The notes under the pieces were generated by a model. The model made no database searches and had not been told where the DNA came from. It saw nothing but the letters and a program-made list of their open reading frames with translations. A stretch of DNA of 36,777 bases from NCBI GenBank assembly GCA_015069015.1, contig SVJK01000014.1, positions 1 to 36,777 of the forward strand, in the 5' to 3' direction. How positions within the stretch are numbered: the first letter of the stretch is position 1; each line of letters starts with the position of its first letter. This DNA is from Oscillospiraceae bacterium. GTDB taxonomy: Bacteria; Bacillota; Clostridia; UMGS1810. This document shows positions 1 to 7,615 of this stretch, piece by piece. The position numbers and the translations under genes are program-made.

Positions 1-31
1 GTAACTTTGTATCAAAATTACGGTTCTTCTT

Positions 32-120
32 TGGCGGAGCGGGTGGGATTCGAACCCACGTCCCTCAGGGGGCATCATGATTTCGAGTCATGTCCGTTAT
101 GACCACTTCGATACCGCTCC
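32..120 (-). tRNA. tRNA-Ser (anticodon CGA)
   Basis: Read on the minus strand, this is a complete class II tRNA. The acceptor arms GGAGCGG and CCGCTCC pair and are followed by an encoded CCA. The anticodon arm is CATGA / TCATG with loop CTCGAAA, giving anticodon CGA (serine, codon UCG). The T arm GTGGG TTCGAAT CCCAC is canonical. A long variable arm (CCCC CTGA GGG) is the serine hallmark. It has its own promoter upstream. Confidence 0.96.
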
Positions 121-143
121 ATATATTAAATTCAACTTTTAAC

Positions 144-172
144 ATTATACTACTAAAAATCAGATTTGTAAA
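144..172 (-). promoter_or_regulatory. Sigma-A-type promoter of the tRNA-Ser gene
   Basis: On the minus strand TTTACA (-35, 167-172) and TATAAT (-10, 144-149) are separated by exactly 17 bases. Transcription would begin near position 137, shortly before the mature tRNA 5' end at 120. Confidence 0.7.
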
Positions 173-184
173 TATCTTTTATGT

Positions 185-231
185 AAAAAATACAAATCAG
201 ATGCCCACGTTTTTGCGGACATCTGATTTGT
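185..231 (-). terminator. Intrinsic terminator of the rubrerythrin gene
   Basis: The arms at 192-203 and 220-231 form a perfect 12-bp inverted repeat (CAAATCAGATG and its complement). Further wobble pairing continues inside the loop. On the minus strand the stem is followed by TATTTTTTA, a good U-tract. It sits 14 bases after the rubrerythrin stop codon and separates that gene from the tRNA gene. Confidence 0.85.
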
Positions 232-244
232 TTAAATTCCGCTA

Positions 245-784
245 TTAATAGTTTTCTGCTTTAATCTGGAAATATGCTTTGGGGTGTTCACAAACAGGAC
301 AAATTTCGGGAGCAGCTTTTCCTACAACAATATGTCCGCAGTTTGAACATTGCCATATCATATCGCCATCTCTTGAGAACACAATTCCGCCTTCAATATT
401 TGCAAGGAGTTTTCTGTATCTTTCTTCGTGTTCTTTTTCAATTTTTGCAACTTCTTCAAAAAGAAAAGCGATATGATCAAAACCTTCTTCTTTTGCCTCT
501 TCTGCCATTTTGGCATACATTTCTGTCCATTCATAGTTTTCGCCTGCTGCTGCATCCTTAAGATTTTCCTCGGTTCCGGGCATGCCGCCGTGGAGAAGTT
601 TGAACCAGATTTTTGCGTGTTCTTTTTCGTTGTTAGCGGTTTCTTCAAAAAGTTGTGCGATTTGCACATAACCGTCTTTTTTTGCCTTGCTTGCGTAATA
701 GGTATATTTGTTTCTTGCCTGGCTTTCACCTGCAAATGCAGCCATAAGATTTGCTTCTGTTCTTGTTCCTTTTAAATCTTTCAT
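245..784 (-). CDS. rbr: Rubrerythrin
   Basis: The 179-residue product is a classical rubrerythrin, a cytoplasmic diiron peroxidase that removes hydrogen peroxide in anaerobes using electrons from rubredoxin or NADH-linked reductases. The N-terminal ferritin-like four-helix domain (about residues 1-135) shows the diiron ligands in [21 protein letters not shown] and [14 protein letters not shown]. The C-terminal rubredoxin-like domain has two CxxC pairs (CSNC and CPVC) that would bind one iron. The AGGAGG ribosome site at 792-797 lies 7 bases from the ATG. Length and domain order are typical. The gene is monocistronic, between its own promoter and terminator. The reduced-oxygen lifestyle is inferred from the family. 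Confidence 0.96.
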   Translation of the reverse strand: MKDLKGTRTEANLMAAFAGESQARNKYTYYASKAKKDGYVQIAQLFEETANNEKEHAKIWFKLLHGGMPGTEENLKDAAAGENYEWTEMYAKMAEEAKEEGFDHIAFLFEEVAKIEKEHEERYRKLLANIEGGIVFSRDGDMIWQCSNCGHIVVGKAAPEICPVCEHPKAYFQIKAENY

Positions 785-819
785 AAAAAAACCTCCTGAT
801 AATGGAAAAATTTATCTGT

Positions 820-848
820 ATTATATCATATTTCCTAAAATTTGTCCA
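820..848 (-). promoter_or_regulatory. Promoter of rubrerythrin
   Basis: On the minus strand TGGACA (843-848) and TATAAT (820-825) are spaced by 17 bases, with a TGA just before the -10 box (extended -10). The predicted start is about 30 bases upstream of the rbr start codon. I see no clear PerR-type palindrome. Confidence 0.65.
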
Positions 849-931
849 GCTAAATCTGCTTTTTTTATATAGAAAAAAGATAAACAATATGATATACTGT
901 AATATATAGTTTGCTACGGAAGATGATATTT

Positions 932-2470
932 ATGAAAAAAATTTTGAAAGCGTTGATAAGTAAAAAAGTTATGGGAATCTTGCTTCTCTTGTTGCAGGCA
1001 GGTATTTTTTACATGGGTTCGTATGCCTTGAAAGAATATTCGACATATATTTTTGGAAGTACCACCATTCTTGGTGCCGTAACCATAGTCAGCATAATTA
1101 ACCGAAGTACAGAACCCGGTTTTAAAATCGCTTGGATATGTCTTATTGCTGTTGTTCCTGTTTTTGGAGTCAGCCTTTATTTTTACGTTCGATCCGATGT
1201 CACGTCGGGACGTATAAAAACCGCATTGCGAAATATTCACGACACAACATCACATCTTAATGAAAATGATGATTATGAATTACATCGCCTGGAAAAAGAG
1301 GGTGATTTTGATTTCGGAACTTTGGTTTATCTCAAAAACAGTGCAGGTTATCTTCCGTATGCCAATACCGGAGCCACATATTTTCCCCTTGGTGATGATG
1401 CTTTCCCGGTGATGCTTGATGAGTTGAAAAAGGCAACAAGATTTATATTTATTGAGTTTTATATAATCAATGAAAAAAGTCGCATGTGGAATGAGATATA
1501 TCGGATTCTCAAAGAAAAAGTTCACGAGGGAGTAGAAGTCAGAGTCATGTATGATGCGATGGGATCTATGAGTACCGTGTCATCTGGATTCAGGCAAAGG
1601 CTCAGAAAACGAGGTATACAGTGTGTGGCATTTGCCCCAATAAAACCATTTTTGTCAACCTATCAGAATAACCGTAACCACAGAAAAATAATGGTAATTG
1701 ACGGAAAAACGGCATTTAGCGGTGGCATTAATCTTTCTGATGAGTATATAAACGAAGTAAAGCGATTCGGACATTGGAAAGACAATTCCATAATGCTGAA
1801 AGGTGATGCGGTAAAATCGTTCACATTAATGTTTTTGAGAATGTGGAATGTTATTGACGGCGGAAATGAGAACTATGAGAAATACACATCACGAAGGGAT
1901 TTTGAATATTCCAATTATGATGACGGACATTATGCACCGTTTGATGATAGTCCTTTCCGTGATGAAAGAGTAGGACGAAACATATATAAAGACATAATTA
2001 ACACATCACGTGACTATGTATATATTATGACTCCATATCTTGTGCTTGATGAGACTATGCTTGACTCTTTAAAATGTGCGGCAAAAAGGGGAGTGGATGT
2101 AAAAATACTTATGCCGCATATTCCTGATAAACGCTACGCATTTGCATTAGCCAGAACCTATTATCCGGAGCTTATTTCAGCAGGTGTTGAGATATATGAA
2201 TATACCCCCGGATTTGTTCACTCAAAGACAACCGTAAGCGATGATTTACGTGCTGTCATAGGCACCATAAACTATGACTACAGAAGTATGTACTTAAACT
2301 ATGAATGTGGTATATACATGTATGCCACATCAGCTGTTGAAGATATAAAATCTGATTTTAAAAATACTCTTAAGCTTTCAAAACAGTTCACAATACATGA
2401 CTATAAGCACAGTTCTCTTTTTTGGCGTTTTTTTGGCAAGGTTATGAGGGTTTTTGCTCCGCTTATGTAA
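932..2470 (+). CDS. cls: Cardiolipin synthase (phospholipase D family)
   Basis: This membrane enzyme condenses two phosphatidylglycerol molecules to cardiolipin and glycerol. The N-terminus carries two hydrophobic segments (about residues 10-35 and 45-70), which anchor the enzyme. Two phospholipase D motifs follow: NHRKIMVIDG with His250 and VHSKTTVSDD with His430. I chose the ATG at 932 because GGAAG at 918-922 lies 9 bases upstream; an in-frame TTG at 911 and an ATG at 923 would overlap that site. The product is 512 residues, close to the usual length of about 480-510. A TATACT box with an upstream TG at 890-898 may be its promoter, but no good -35 is visible. It stands alone, divergent from rbr. 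Confidence 0.93.
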   Translation: MKKILKALISKKVMGILLLLLQAGIFYMGSYALKEYSTYIFGSTTILGAVTIVSIINRSTEPGFKIAWICLIAVVPVFGVSLYFYVRSDVTSGRIKTALRNIHDTTSHLNENDDYELHRLEKEGDFDFGTLVYLKNSAGYLPYANTGATYFPLGDDAFPVMLDELKKATRFIFIEFYIINEKSRMWNEIYRILKEKVHEGVEVRVMYDAMGSMSTVSSGFRQRLRKRGIQCVAFAPIKPFLSTYQNNRNHRKIMVIDGKTAFSGGINLSDEYINEVKRFGHWKDNSIMLKGDAVKSFTLMFLRMWNVIDGGNENYEKYTSRRDFEYSNYDDGHYAPFDDSPFRDERVGRNIYKDIINTSRDYVYIMTPYLVLDETMLDSLKCAAKRGVDVKILMPHIPDKRYAFALARTYYPELISAGVEIYEYTPGFVHSKTTVSDDLRAVIGTINYDYRSMYLNYECGIYMYATSAVEDIKSDFKNTLKLSKQFTIHDYKHSSLFWRFFGKVMRVFAPLM

Positions 2471-2537
2471 GAAGATAAATATGAACAGGAAAAGAAGATT
2501 AGAGCATTGAATAATGAATTAAATTTTTTAAACTCTG

Positions 2538-2566
2538 TTGACTTTTTTTGCTAATCATTATATAAT
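2538..2566 (+). promoter_or_regulatory. Strong promoter of the glutamine synthetase transcript
   Basis: TTGACT (2538-2543) and TATAAT (2561-2566) have a 17-base spacer, nearly the ideal sigma-A promoter. Transcription would start near 2573, so the leader before the coding region is about 97 bases and includes a terminator-like hairpin. The rest of the 2471-2669 gap, before the promoter, shows nothing else I recognise. Confidence 0.8.
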
Positions 2567-2574
2567 ACCATTGA

Positions 2575-2622
2575 TGCGACTGCCCGGCACTGCGATTGGT
2601 TTAATCGCAGTGCTGTTTGTTT
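2575..2622 (+). promoter_or_regulatory. Promoter-proximal attenuator hairpin before glutamine synthetase
   Basis: A perfect 11-bp stem (2587-2597 with 2603-2613, GCACTGCGATT and its complement, loop GGTTT) is followed by TGTTTGTTT. This fits an intrinsic terminator placed between the promoter and the gene, about 55 bases before the ATG. A short alternative stem at 2575-2589 would show the hexaloop ACTGCC, and a second possible loop ACTGCG at 2589-2594 overlaps the terminator's left arm. Loops with A at position 1 and G at position 4 recall the RNA targets of ANTAR antiterminators. The terminator is seen directly; the antitermination reading is inference. It could instead be the end of an upstream transcript, but cls ends over 100 bases earlier and the promoter lies between. 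Confidence 0.6.
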
Positions 2623-2669
2623 AAAACTATCATTAGTTTATTGATATAAAATTAGGAGGAAATAATCCG

Positions 2670-4766
2670 ATGATTGATGTTACTGAAATCTTTGCCTGCG
2701 AAGTGTTTAACGACAGTGTTATGCGCTCGAAACTTCCAAAGGCAACATACAAAACTTTGAAAGAAACGGTGAACGACGGGAAGCCCTTGTCTCTTGAAAC
2801 CGCCAATGTTGTTGCAAGTGCAATGAAAGATTGGGCGTTGGAGAAAGGTGCAACCCATTTTACGCATTGGTTTCAGCCAATGACAGGTATAACCGCGGAA
2901 AAGCACGATAGCTTTATTTCGCCATCTGATGACGGAAGAATTATCATGGAATTTTCCGGAAAAGAACTTATAAAAGGTGAACCTGATGCATCATCATTTC
3001 CCTCAGGCGGTCTTCGTGAAACCTGTGAGGCAAGAGGATATACTGCGTGGGATCCCACGTCCTATGCTTTCGTAAAAGACGGAACTCTCTGCATTCCTAC
3101 TGCCTTTTGTTCTTATGGTGGAGAAGCTCTTGACAAAAAGACACCTCTTCTTCGCGCAATGGAAACAATAAACACACAGGCAATGCGTATTTTGAGACTT
3201 TTTGGTAACACAACCGCAAATCATGTATACACATCAGTAGGTCCGGAGCAGGAATATTTTCTTGTTGACAAAAATTTGCACGATCAAAGAAAAGACCTCA
3301 TATACACGGGCAGAACTCTTTTTGGAGCAAAACCTCCCAAAGGTCAGGAACTTGACGACCACTATTTCGGTGTTATAAAGCCAAGAGTTTCGGAATTTAT
3401 GAAAGAGCTTGACACAGAACTTTGGAAACTTGGCGTTCTTTCCAAAACAAAGCATAACGAAGCAGCTCCCGCTCAGCACGAGCTTGCGCCCATATTTACC
3501 ACAGGTAATATTGCAAGTGATCATAATCAGCTTGTTATGGAGCTTCTCAAAAAAATTGCTCACAAACATGACCTTGTTTGTCTTTTGCACGAAAAACCCT
3601 TTGCAGGTGTTAACGGTTCAGGTAAACACGATAACTGGTCACTCATAACTGATGACGGTGAAAATCTTTTGAATCCAGGAAAAACACCTCACGATAACCT
3701 TCAATTCCTTCTGTTTTTCTGCGCAGTCATAAAGGCTGTTGATGAATATCAGGATCTTTTGAGAATATCCATAGCAGGTGCCGGAAATGATCATCGTCTT
3801 GGTGCTCACGAAGCACCACCGGCAATAGTTTCTGTGTTTATCGGCGACCAGATGCAAGCTGTAATTGATGCACTTGAGGTTGATGGGGACTATACCGAAA
3901 AGAAAAGAGAAAAAATGCTCACCGGTGCTCATGTTGTTCCCGGATTCTCAAAAGACACAACCGATAGAAACAGAACTTCACCTTTTGCCTTTACCGGAAA
4001 TAAATTTGAATTCAGAATGGTAGGTTCGTCTCAGTCTGTTGCGGGACCAAACACTGTTCTAAACACTATAGTCGCAGAACAACTTCGTTGTTTTGCGAAT
4101 GAACTTGAAGGAGCAAAGGACTTTAAGAAGTGTGTCGTTGAGATTATTCAAAGAACAATTAGGAATCATAAGCGCATAGTATTCAACGGAAATAACTATA
4201 CGGAAGAATGGGTTAAAGAGGCTGAAAGACGCGGACTTTCAAATTATAAAAGCACGCCTGAAGCAATCCCCCATATACTTGATAAAAAGAATGTGGATGT
4301 GTTCACATCTCACGGTGTATATTCAGAGGCTGAACTTCGTTCAAGATATGAAATCTATTTGGAAAACTATGCAAAGACAATCAATATTGAAGCCCGAACA
4401 ATGTCAGATATGATAAGAAAAGATATTATTCCGTCTGTGAGTGAATATATCGGAATTCTTTCTGATACGGCGTTTTCAAGAAAAAGTATTCTTCCCGATA
4501 TAGACAGTATAGTGGAAATCGAACTTATAAAGACTCTTACCGAACTTAATTCGGGTCTGTATATGGCAGTAAAAGAACTCGATGAAGCTATAAAAGGAGC
4601 ATCAAAGTATAAAGATGACGTTGAAGAATATGCCAAGTATTACCGAAACACCGTTTTTGCGGCAATGAATAAAACAAGGGAATTTGCAGACAAACTTGAA
4701 GAAAATACAGCATCCGAATACTGGCCATATCCTACATATGGTGATCTTTTATTCAGCGTTGATTAA
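2670..4766 (+). CDS. glnN: Glutamine synthetase type III
   Basis: The enzyme makes glutamine from glutamate, ammonia and ATP in the cytoplasm. At 698 residues it has the large size of the GSIII class (GlnN), well above GSI or GSII (about 350-470). Family signatures are visible: an N-terminal GSIII region with FTHWFQPMTG (about residues 65-75), GPEQEYFLVD (metal-binding glutamate), NEAAPAQHELAPIF, and the catalytic core GVNGSGKHDNWSL. The C-terminal segment from about residue 570 is the helical GSIII extension. AGGAGGA at 2654-2660 precedes the ATG by 9 bases. The upstream attenuator suggests nitrogen-dependent control. The uppP gene follows after 20 bases and may be co-transcribed, although the functions are unrelated. 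Confidence 0.96.
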   Translation: MIDVTEIFACEVFNDSVMRSKLPKATYKTLKETVNDGKPLSLETANVVASAMKDWALEKGATHFTHWFQPMTGITAEKHDSFISPSDDGRIIMEFSGKELIKGEPDASSFPSGGLRETCEARGYTAWDPTSYAFVKDGTLCIPTAFCSYGGEALDKKTPLLRAMETINTQAMRILRLFGNTTANHVYTSVGPEQEYFLVDKNLHDQRKDLIYTGRTLFGAKPPKGQELDDHYFGVIKPRVSEFMKELDTELWKLGVLSKTKHNEAAPAQHELAPIFTTGNIASDHNQLVMELLKKIAHKHDLVCLLHEKPFAGVNGSGKHDNWSLITDDGENLLNPGKTPHDNLQFLLFFCAVIKAVDEYQDLLRISIAGAGNDHRLGAHEAPPAIVSVFIGDQMQAVIDALEVDGDYTEKKREKMLTGAHVVPGFSKDTTDRNRTSPFAFTGNKFEFRMVGSSQSVAGPNTVLNTIVAEQLRCFANELEGAKDFKKCVVEIIQRTIRNHKRIVFNGNNYTEEWVKEAERRGLSNYKSTPEAIPHILDKKNVDVFTSHGVYSEAELRSRYEIYLENYAKTINIEARTMSDMIRKDIIPSVSEYIGILSDTAFSRKSILPDIDSIVEIELIKTLTELNSGLYMAVKELDEAIKGASKYKDDVEEYAKYYRNTVFAAMNKTREFADKLEENTASEYWPYPTYGDLLFSVD

Positions 4767-4786
4767 TTATAAAGTGAGGTAAAGCA

Positions 4787-5614
4787 ATGGGTATTGTTCT
4801 TATAATCCAAAGCATAATTCTTGGTATAATAGAAGGTATAACTGAGTGGCTTCCCATAAGCAGTACAGGTCATATGATATTGGCAAATAGTTTTATGGGT
4901 ATAACAGAAAAGGATTTTTTTGAATCTCAGATTTTTCTCTATGTCATTCAGCTTGGCGCAATTTTGGCAATTGCCACAATATATTTTAAAAAACTCAATC
5001 CTTTTTCGCCTTCAAAAACAATTGAAGAGAAAAAAGACACTTGGCAAATGTGGTTTAAGGTTATAATTGCATGCATACCTGCGGCACTTCTCGGACTTTT
5101 GTTTAATGATGCAATGGACGCCATATCCACACCTGTTATTGTAAGTATAATGCTCATACTTTACGGTGTTTTGTTCCTTTTTGCAGAAAAAGGAAGCAAG
5201 GAAAGCAAAGTTTCCGAGATGAAAGATATGACCTATAAAACTGCACTTTTCATAGGACTTTTTCAGGTGCTTTCCCTTATTCCCGGCACTTCCCGTTCAG
5301 GTGCAACAATTCTCGGTGCAATTTTTCTTGGATGCAGTCGGTCTGTTGCGGCAGAGTTTTCATTCTTTCTTGCAATACCGGTTATGTTTGGTGTAAGTTT
5401 CCTTAAAATCATCACAAATGATTATATAATGACATCTCAGGAATGGACACTTCTGATTATTGCAATGGTAGTTGCCTATGTTGTGTCAATTGCCTGTGTA
5501 AAATTTCTCGTAAGTTATGTGCGCCGTCACGATTTTAAAGTGTTCGGATGGTATAGAATAGTGCTTGGAATAATAGTCCTCGCATATCACTTCATCCCGA
5601 TGATTGCAAAGTGA
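4787..5614 (+). CDS. uppP: Undecaprenyl-diphosphatase (UppP/BacA family)
   Basis: This integral membrane enzyme dephosphorylates undecaprenyl diphosphate, recycling the lipid carrier of peptidoglycan synthesis; overexpression of family members gives bacitracin tolerance. The 275-residue protein shows both family motifs: EGITEWLPISSTGHMI near residue 15 (catalytic Glu/Ser region) and LIPGTSRSGATI near residue 165. About eight hydrophobic segments are spread along the chain. The weak ribosome site GTGAGG lies about 7 bases before the ATG. Spacing of 20 bases from glnN suggests read-through from that promoter. I see no clear terminator after it. Confidence 0.95.
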   Translation: MGIVLIIQSIILGIIEGITEWLPISSTGHMILANSFMGITEKDFFESQIFLYVIQLGAILAIATIYFKKLNPFSPSKTIEEKKDTWQMWFKVIIACIPAALLGLLFNDAMDAISTPVIVSIMLILYGVLFLFAEKGSKESKVSEMKDMTYKTALFIGLFQVLSLIPGTSRSGATILGAIFLGCSRSVAAEFSFFLAIPVMFGVSFLKIITNDYIMTSQEWTLLIIAMVVAYVVSIACVKFLVSYVRRHDFKVFGWYRIVLGIIVLAYHFIPMIAK

Positions 5615-5663
5615 GACATATCATTTGTAGCAATATTGTGTTAATTTTAAGCAACATTCTTAA

Positions 5664-5692
5664 TTGTTTTTTATATGAATTTATTATATGAT
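5664..5692 (+). promoter_or_regulatory. Putative promoter of the TIM-barrel gene
   Basis: TTGTTT (5664-5669) and TATGAT (5687-5692) are spaced by 17 bases. They lie in the 161-base gap after uppP, giving a leader of about 75 bases before the ATG at 5776. I see no other element in the gap. Confidence 0.5.
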
Positions 5693-5775
5693 GGAACAAG
5701 AAAAGAAAGGTTCATTAAATTGGTTTCTTTTTTCAAAAATGATTAATTCTAAACTGTGCGAAAAGGAGATTTAAA

Positions 5776-6618
5776 ATGAAAATAGGAGTAAGTTCATATT
5801 CTTTTATAAAATATCTTTCAGACGGAAGAATGAATCTTAAAGATGTCATAAAAAAAGCAAGAGAGATAGGCTTTGATGCTATAGAATTTATTGGTTTTGA
5901 AGATGAAAACTTTTCTTTGGAATTTGCAAGAGAAATTAAAGATGAGGCAAAAAATAATAATATTGAAATATCAGCCTATGTGACAGGTGCAAATCTTTTG
6001 AAAGAAGGAGATGAACTTTCAGAGGAAATCAAAACAATAAAAAAACATATAGATATTGCTGAGACACTCGGCACAAAACTTTTCAGATATGATGTCGCAG
6101 GACAACTTCCACGGTTTGTATCTTTTGAAATGGCTCTTGAAAAGGTAGTAGATTCAATGAGAGAAATTGCAGACTATGCCAAAGAAAAAGGCATTATGAC
6201 AATGATAGAAAATCACGGCCGTGCTTTTCAGGATGCCTACAGAATGGAAAAAGTGTATAATAGGGTAAATCATGAAAACTTCAGCTTGCTTGTTGACATA
6301 GGTAATTTTGCCTGCGTTGATGAAGACAGTGTGAAAAGCGTTTCAAGGCTTGCAAATCTCGCATCTCACGTTCACGTTAAAGACTTTATTATAAAACCTT
6401 TTGAAATAGGGCAGAAAGAAGATGATTGCTTTGTTACAAGAGGTGGAAATCGTCTTTATGGAACAACACCCGGTGATGGGGATATAAAATCTGTTCAGTG
6501 TATTGAAATACTGAAAAAAGCGGGATATGACGGATATATCGACATTGAGTACGAAGGCTCACAGGATTGCATAGTTGCACTGGAAAAAGCACTCAAATAC
6601 ATAAAAACGGTTTGCTGA
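5776..6618 (+). CDS. Sugar phosphate isomerase/epimerase-like TIM-barrel protein
   Basis: The 280-residue protein belongs to the xylose isomerase-like TIM barrel superfamily (AP endonuclease 2 fold), which includes sugar isomerases, epimerases and inosose dehydratases. Likely metal ligands lie at the usual strand ends: glutamate in MIENHG (strand 5), aspartate in LLVDIGN, histidines in HVHVKDF, and the C-terminal glutamate in DIEYEGSQD. The start GVSSYSF is the usual first strand. The substrate cannot be deduced; no sugar transporter or kinase is adjacent. AAGGAG lies about 7 bases before the ATG. It appears to be a single-gene unit. Confidence 0.82.
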   Translation: MKIGVSSYSFIKYLSDGRMNLKDVIKKAREIGFDAIEFIGFEDENFSLEFAREIKDEAKNNNIEISAYVTGANLLKEGDELSEEIKTIKKHIDIAETLGTKLFRYDVAGQLPRFVSFEMALEKVVDSMREIADYAKEKGIMTMIENHGRAFQDAYRMEKVYNRVNHENFSLLVDIGNFACVDEDSVKSVSRLANLASHVHVKDFIIKPFEIGQKEDDCFVTRGGNRLYGTTPGDGDIKSVQCIEILKKAGYDGYIDIEYEGSQDCIVALEKALKYIKTVC

Positions 6619-6666
6619 TTAAACATATAGTAAACAGGATTTATCATAATAATTCACATATTTATC

Positions 6667-6698
6667 ACATAGCCGCCGGAAAAATCCGGCGGCTATGT
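6667..6698 (+). terminator. Strong GC-rich hairpin between the isomerase gene and the ABC operon
   Basis: A perfect 14-bp stem (6667-6680 with 6685-6698, containing GCCGCCGGA) closes an AAAA loop. No U-tract follows on either strand; the next bases are ATTGAC, the -35 region of the following promoter. It is much richer in GC than its surroundings. It probably stops or stabilises the 3' end of the upstream transcript, but it is not a textbook intrinsic terminator. Confidence 0.55.
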
Positions 6699-6699
6699 A

Positions 6700-6734
6700 T
6701 TGACTTTATCAGTTTAGTATGATAAAATACTAAA
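6700..6734 (+). promoter_or_regulatory. Promoter of the ABC transporter operon with an overlapping palindromic operator candidate
   Basis: TTGACT (6700-6705) and TAAAAT (6723-6728) are separated by 17 bases. A perfect inverted repeat, TTTAGTAT (6713-6720) and ATACTAAA (6727-6734) around a 6-base centre, covers the -10 box. This is where a repressor would block polymerase. The bound regulator is unknown; a sulfur- or amino-acid-responsive factor would fit but is a guess. The ribosome site AAGGAGAG lies at 6757-6764, 7 bases before the ATG. Confidence 0.7.
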
Positions 6735-6771
6735 AGCTTAATCTATATAATTTTTAAAGGAGAGAAACATT

Positions 6772-7587
6772 ATGAAAAAATTATTATGTATGGCATTGGC
6801 TCTTGTTATGATTCTATCATTTGCAGGATGTGAAAAGGCGAAACCTGCAGGAGATTACGCTAAATCTGTAGATAATGCGTTAATCGTTGCAGAAGCAGGT
6901 TCTGCAGGTGAAGAACTTGCAACAGGAAATGAATACTTCAAAAATGCGAAATTCACAGCAGTAGATTCCATGGCAAAAGCTCTTATGGAAGTAAAAGCAG
7001 GAACAGCAGATGTTGCTATTGTTGACTATGTAACATCAATCGGATCCATCGGCGAAGGTACAGAATTTGAAGACCTTGTTGTAGTTGAAGGAAAAGATTT
7101 TAACCCCGAAGAATATGGTGTTGCTTTCAGAAAAGGCAGTGACATCACACCTGAAGTGAACAAAATCATTGCAGAACTTATGGCTGACGGAACAATGGAT
7201 AAAATTGGTAAAGAATACAAACTTGATGAGCTCTTGATTAAAGATCCTATGCATGATGATGTGGAAGTATCAGCAGAAAGTGACCTTGAATATGTAAAGG
7301 AAAAAGGCGAACTCATTATTGGTATCACATATTTTGCTCCTATGAACTATGAAAAAGATGGAGAGCTCATAGGATTCGAAACCGAATTTGCAAAAGCTGT
7401 TTGTGAAAAACTCGGAGTTGAAGCAAAATTTGTTGAAATCAATTGGGATACAAAAGAAATTGAACTCAACTCAAAAACAATCGACTGTATCTGGAACGGT
7501 ATGACAATTACCCCCGAGAGAAAAGAAAATATGAGCATAACAGTACCTTATATGAATAATAAACAGGTTATGGTAGCAAAAGGCTGA
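6772..7587 (+). CDS. ABC transporter substrate-binding lipoprotein with circularly permuted SBP_bac_3 domain
   Basis: This is the extracytoplasmic binding lipoprotein of a polar amino-acid ABC importer (271 residues). A signal peptide ends in the lipobox SFAGC (lipidated Cys20). The two halves of the SBP_bac_3 domain are in reverse of the family order. Residues about 36-155 match what is normally the second half: the AEAGSAGE motif (40-47), AGTADVAIVD with Asp85, EEYGVAFRKGSD (113-124) and the terminal helix DGTMDKIGKEY (139-149). A linker (about 156-179) leads into what is normally the start of the mature protein: LIIGITYFAPMNYE (181-194), GFETEFAKAVCEKLG, and IWNGMTITPERKENMS with Arg250. 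The chain ends at QVMVAKG, where a normal homologue would enter lobe 2. Nothing seems lost. Permease and ATPase genes follow directly. The order is read directly; folding and ligand (cystine or another polar amino acid) are inferred. Confidence 0.85.
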   Translation: MKKLLCMALALVMILSFAGCEKAKPAGDYAKSVDNALIVAEAGSAGEELATGNEYFKNAKFTAVDSMAKALMEVKAGTADVAIVDYVTSIGSIGEGTEFEDLVVVEGKDFNPEEYGVAFRKGSDITPEVNKIIAELMADGTMDKIGKEYKLDELLIKDPMHDDVEVSAESDLEYVKEKGELIIGITYFAPMNYEKDGELIGFETEFAKAVCEKLGVEAKFVEINWDTKEIELNSKTIDCIWNGMTITPERKENMSITVPYMNNKQVMVAKG

Positions 7588-7615
7588 TAAATACTTTTTA
7601 GGAAGATGATTTTTT

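Noticed and set aside
911-931. TTG or ATG starts upstream of the cardiolipin synthase ATG at 932
   Set aside because: The only ribosome site (918-922) lies between them and fits the ATG at 932 by spacing.
7036-7254. Minus-strand open frames within the binding-protein gene
   Set aside because: They are shadows of a clear plus-strand gene, without ribosome sites or promoter.
6772-7587. Binding protein as a truncated fusion or pseudogene
   Set aside because: The reading frame is intact, both halves carry all key motifs, the lipobox and ribosome site are good, and the operon partners are normal.
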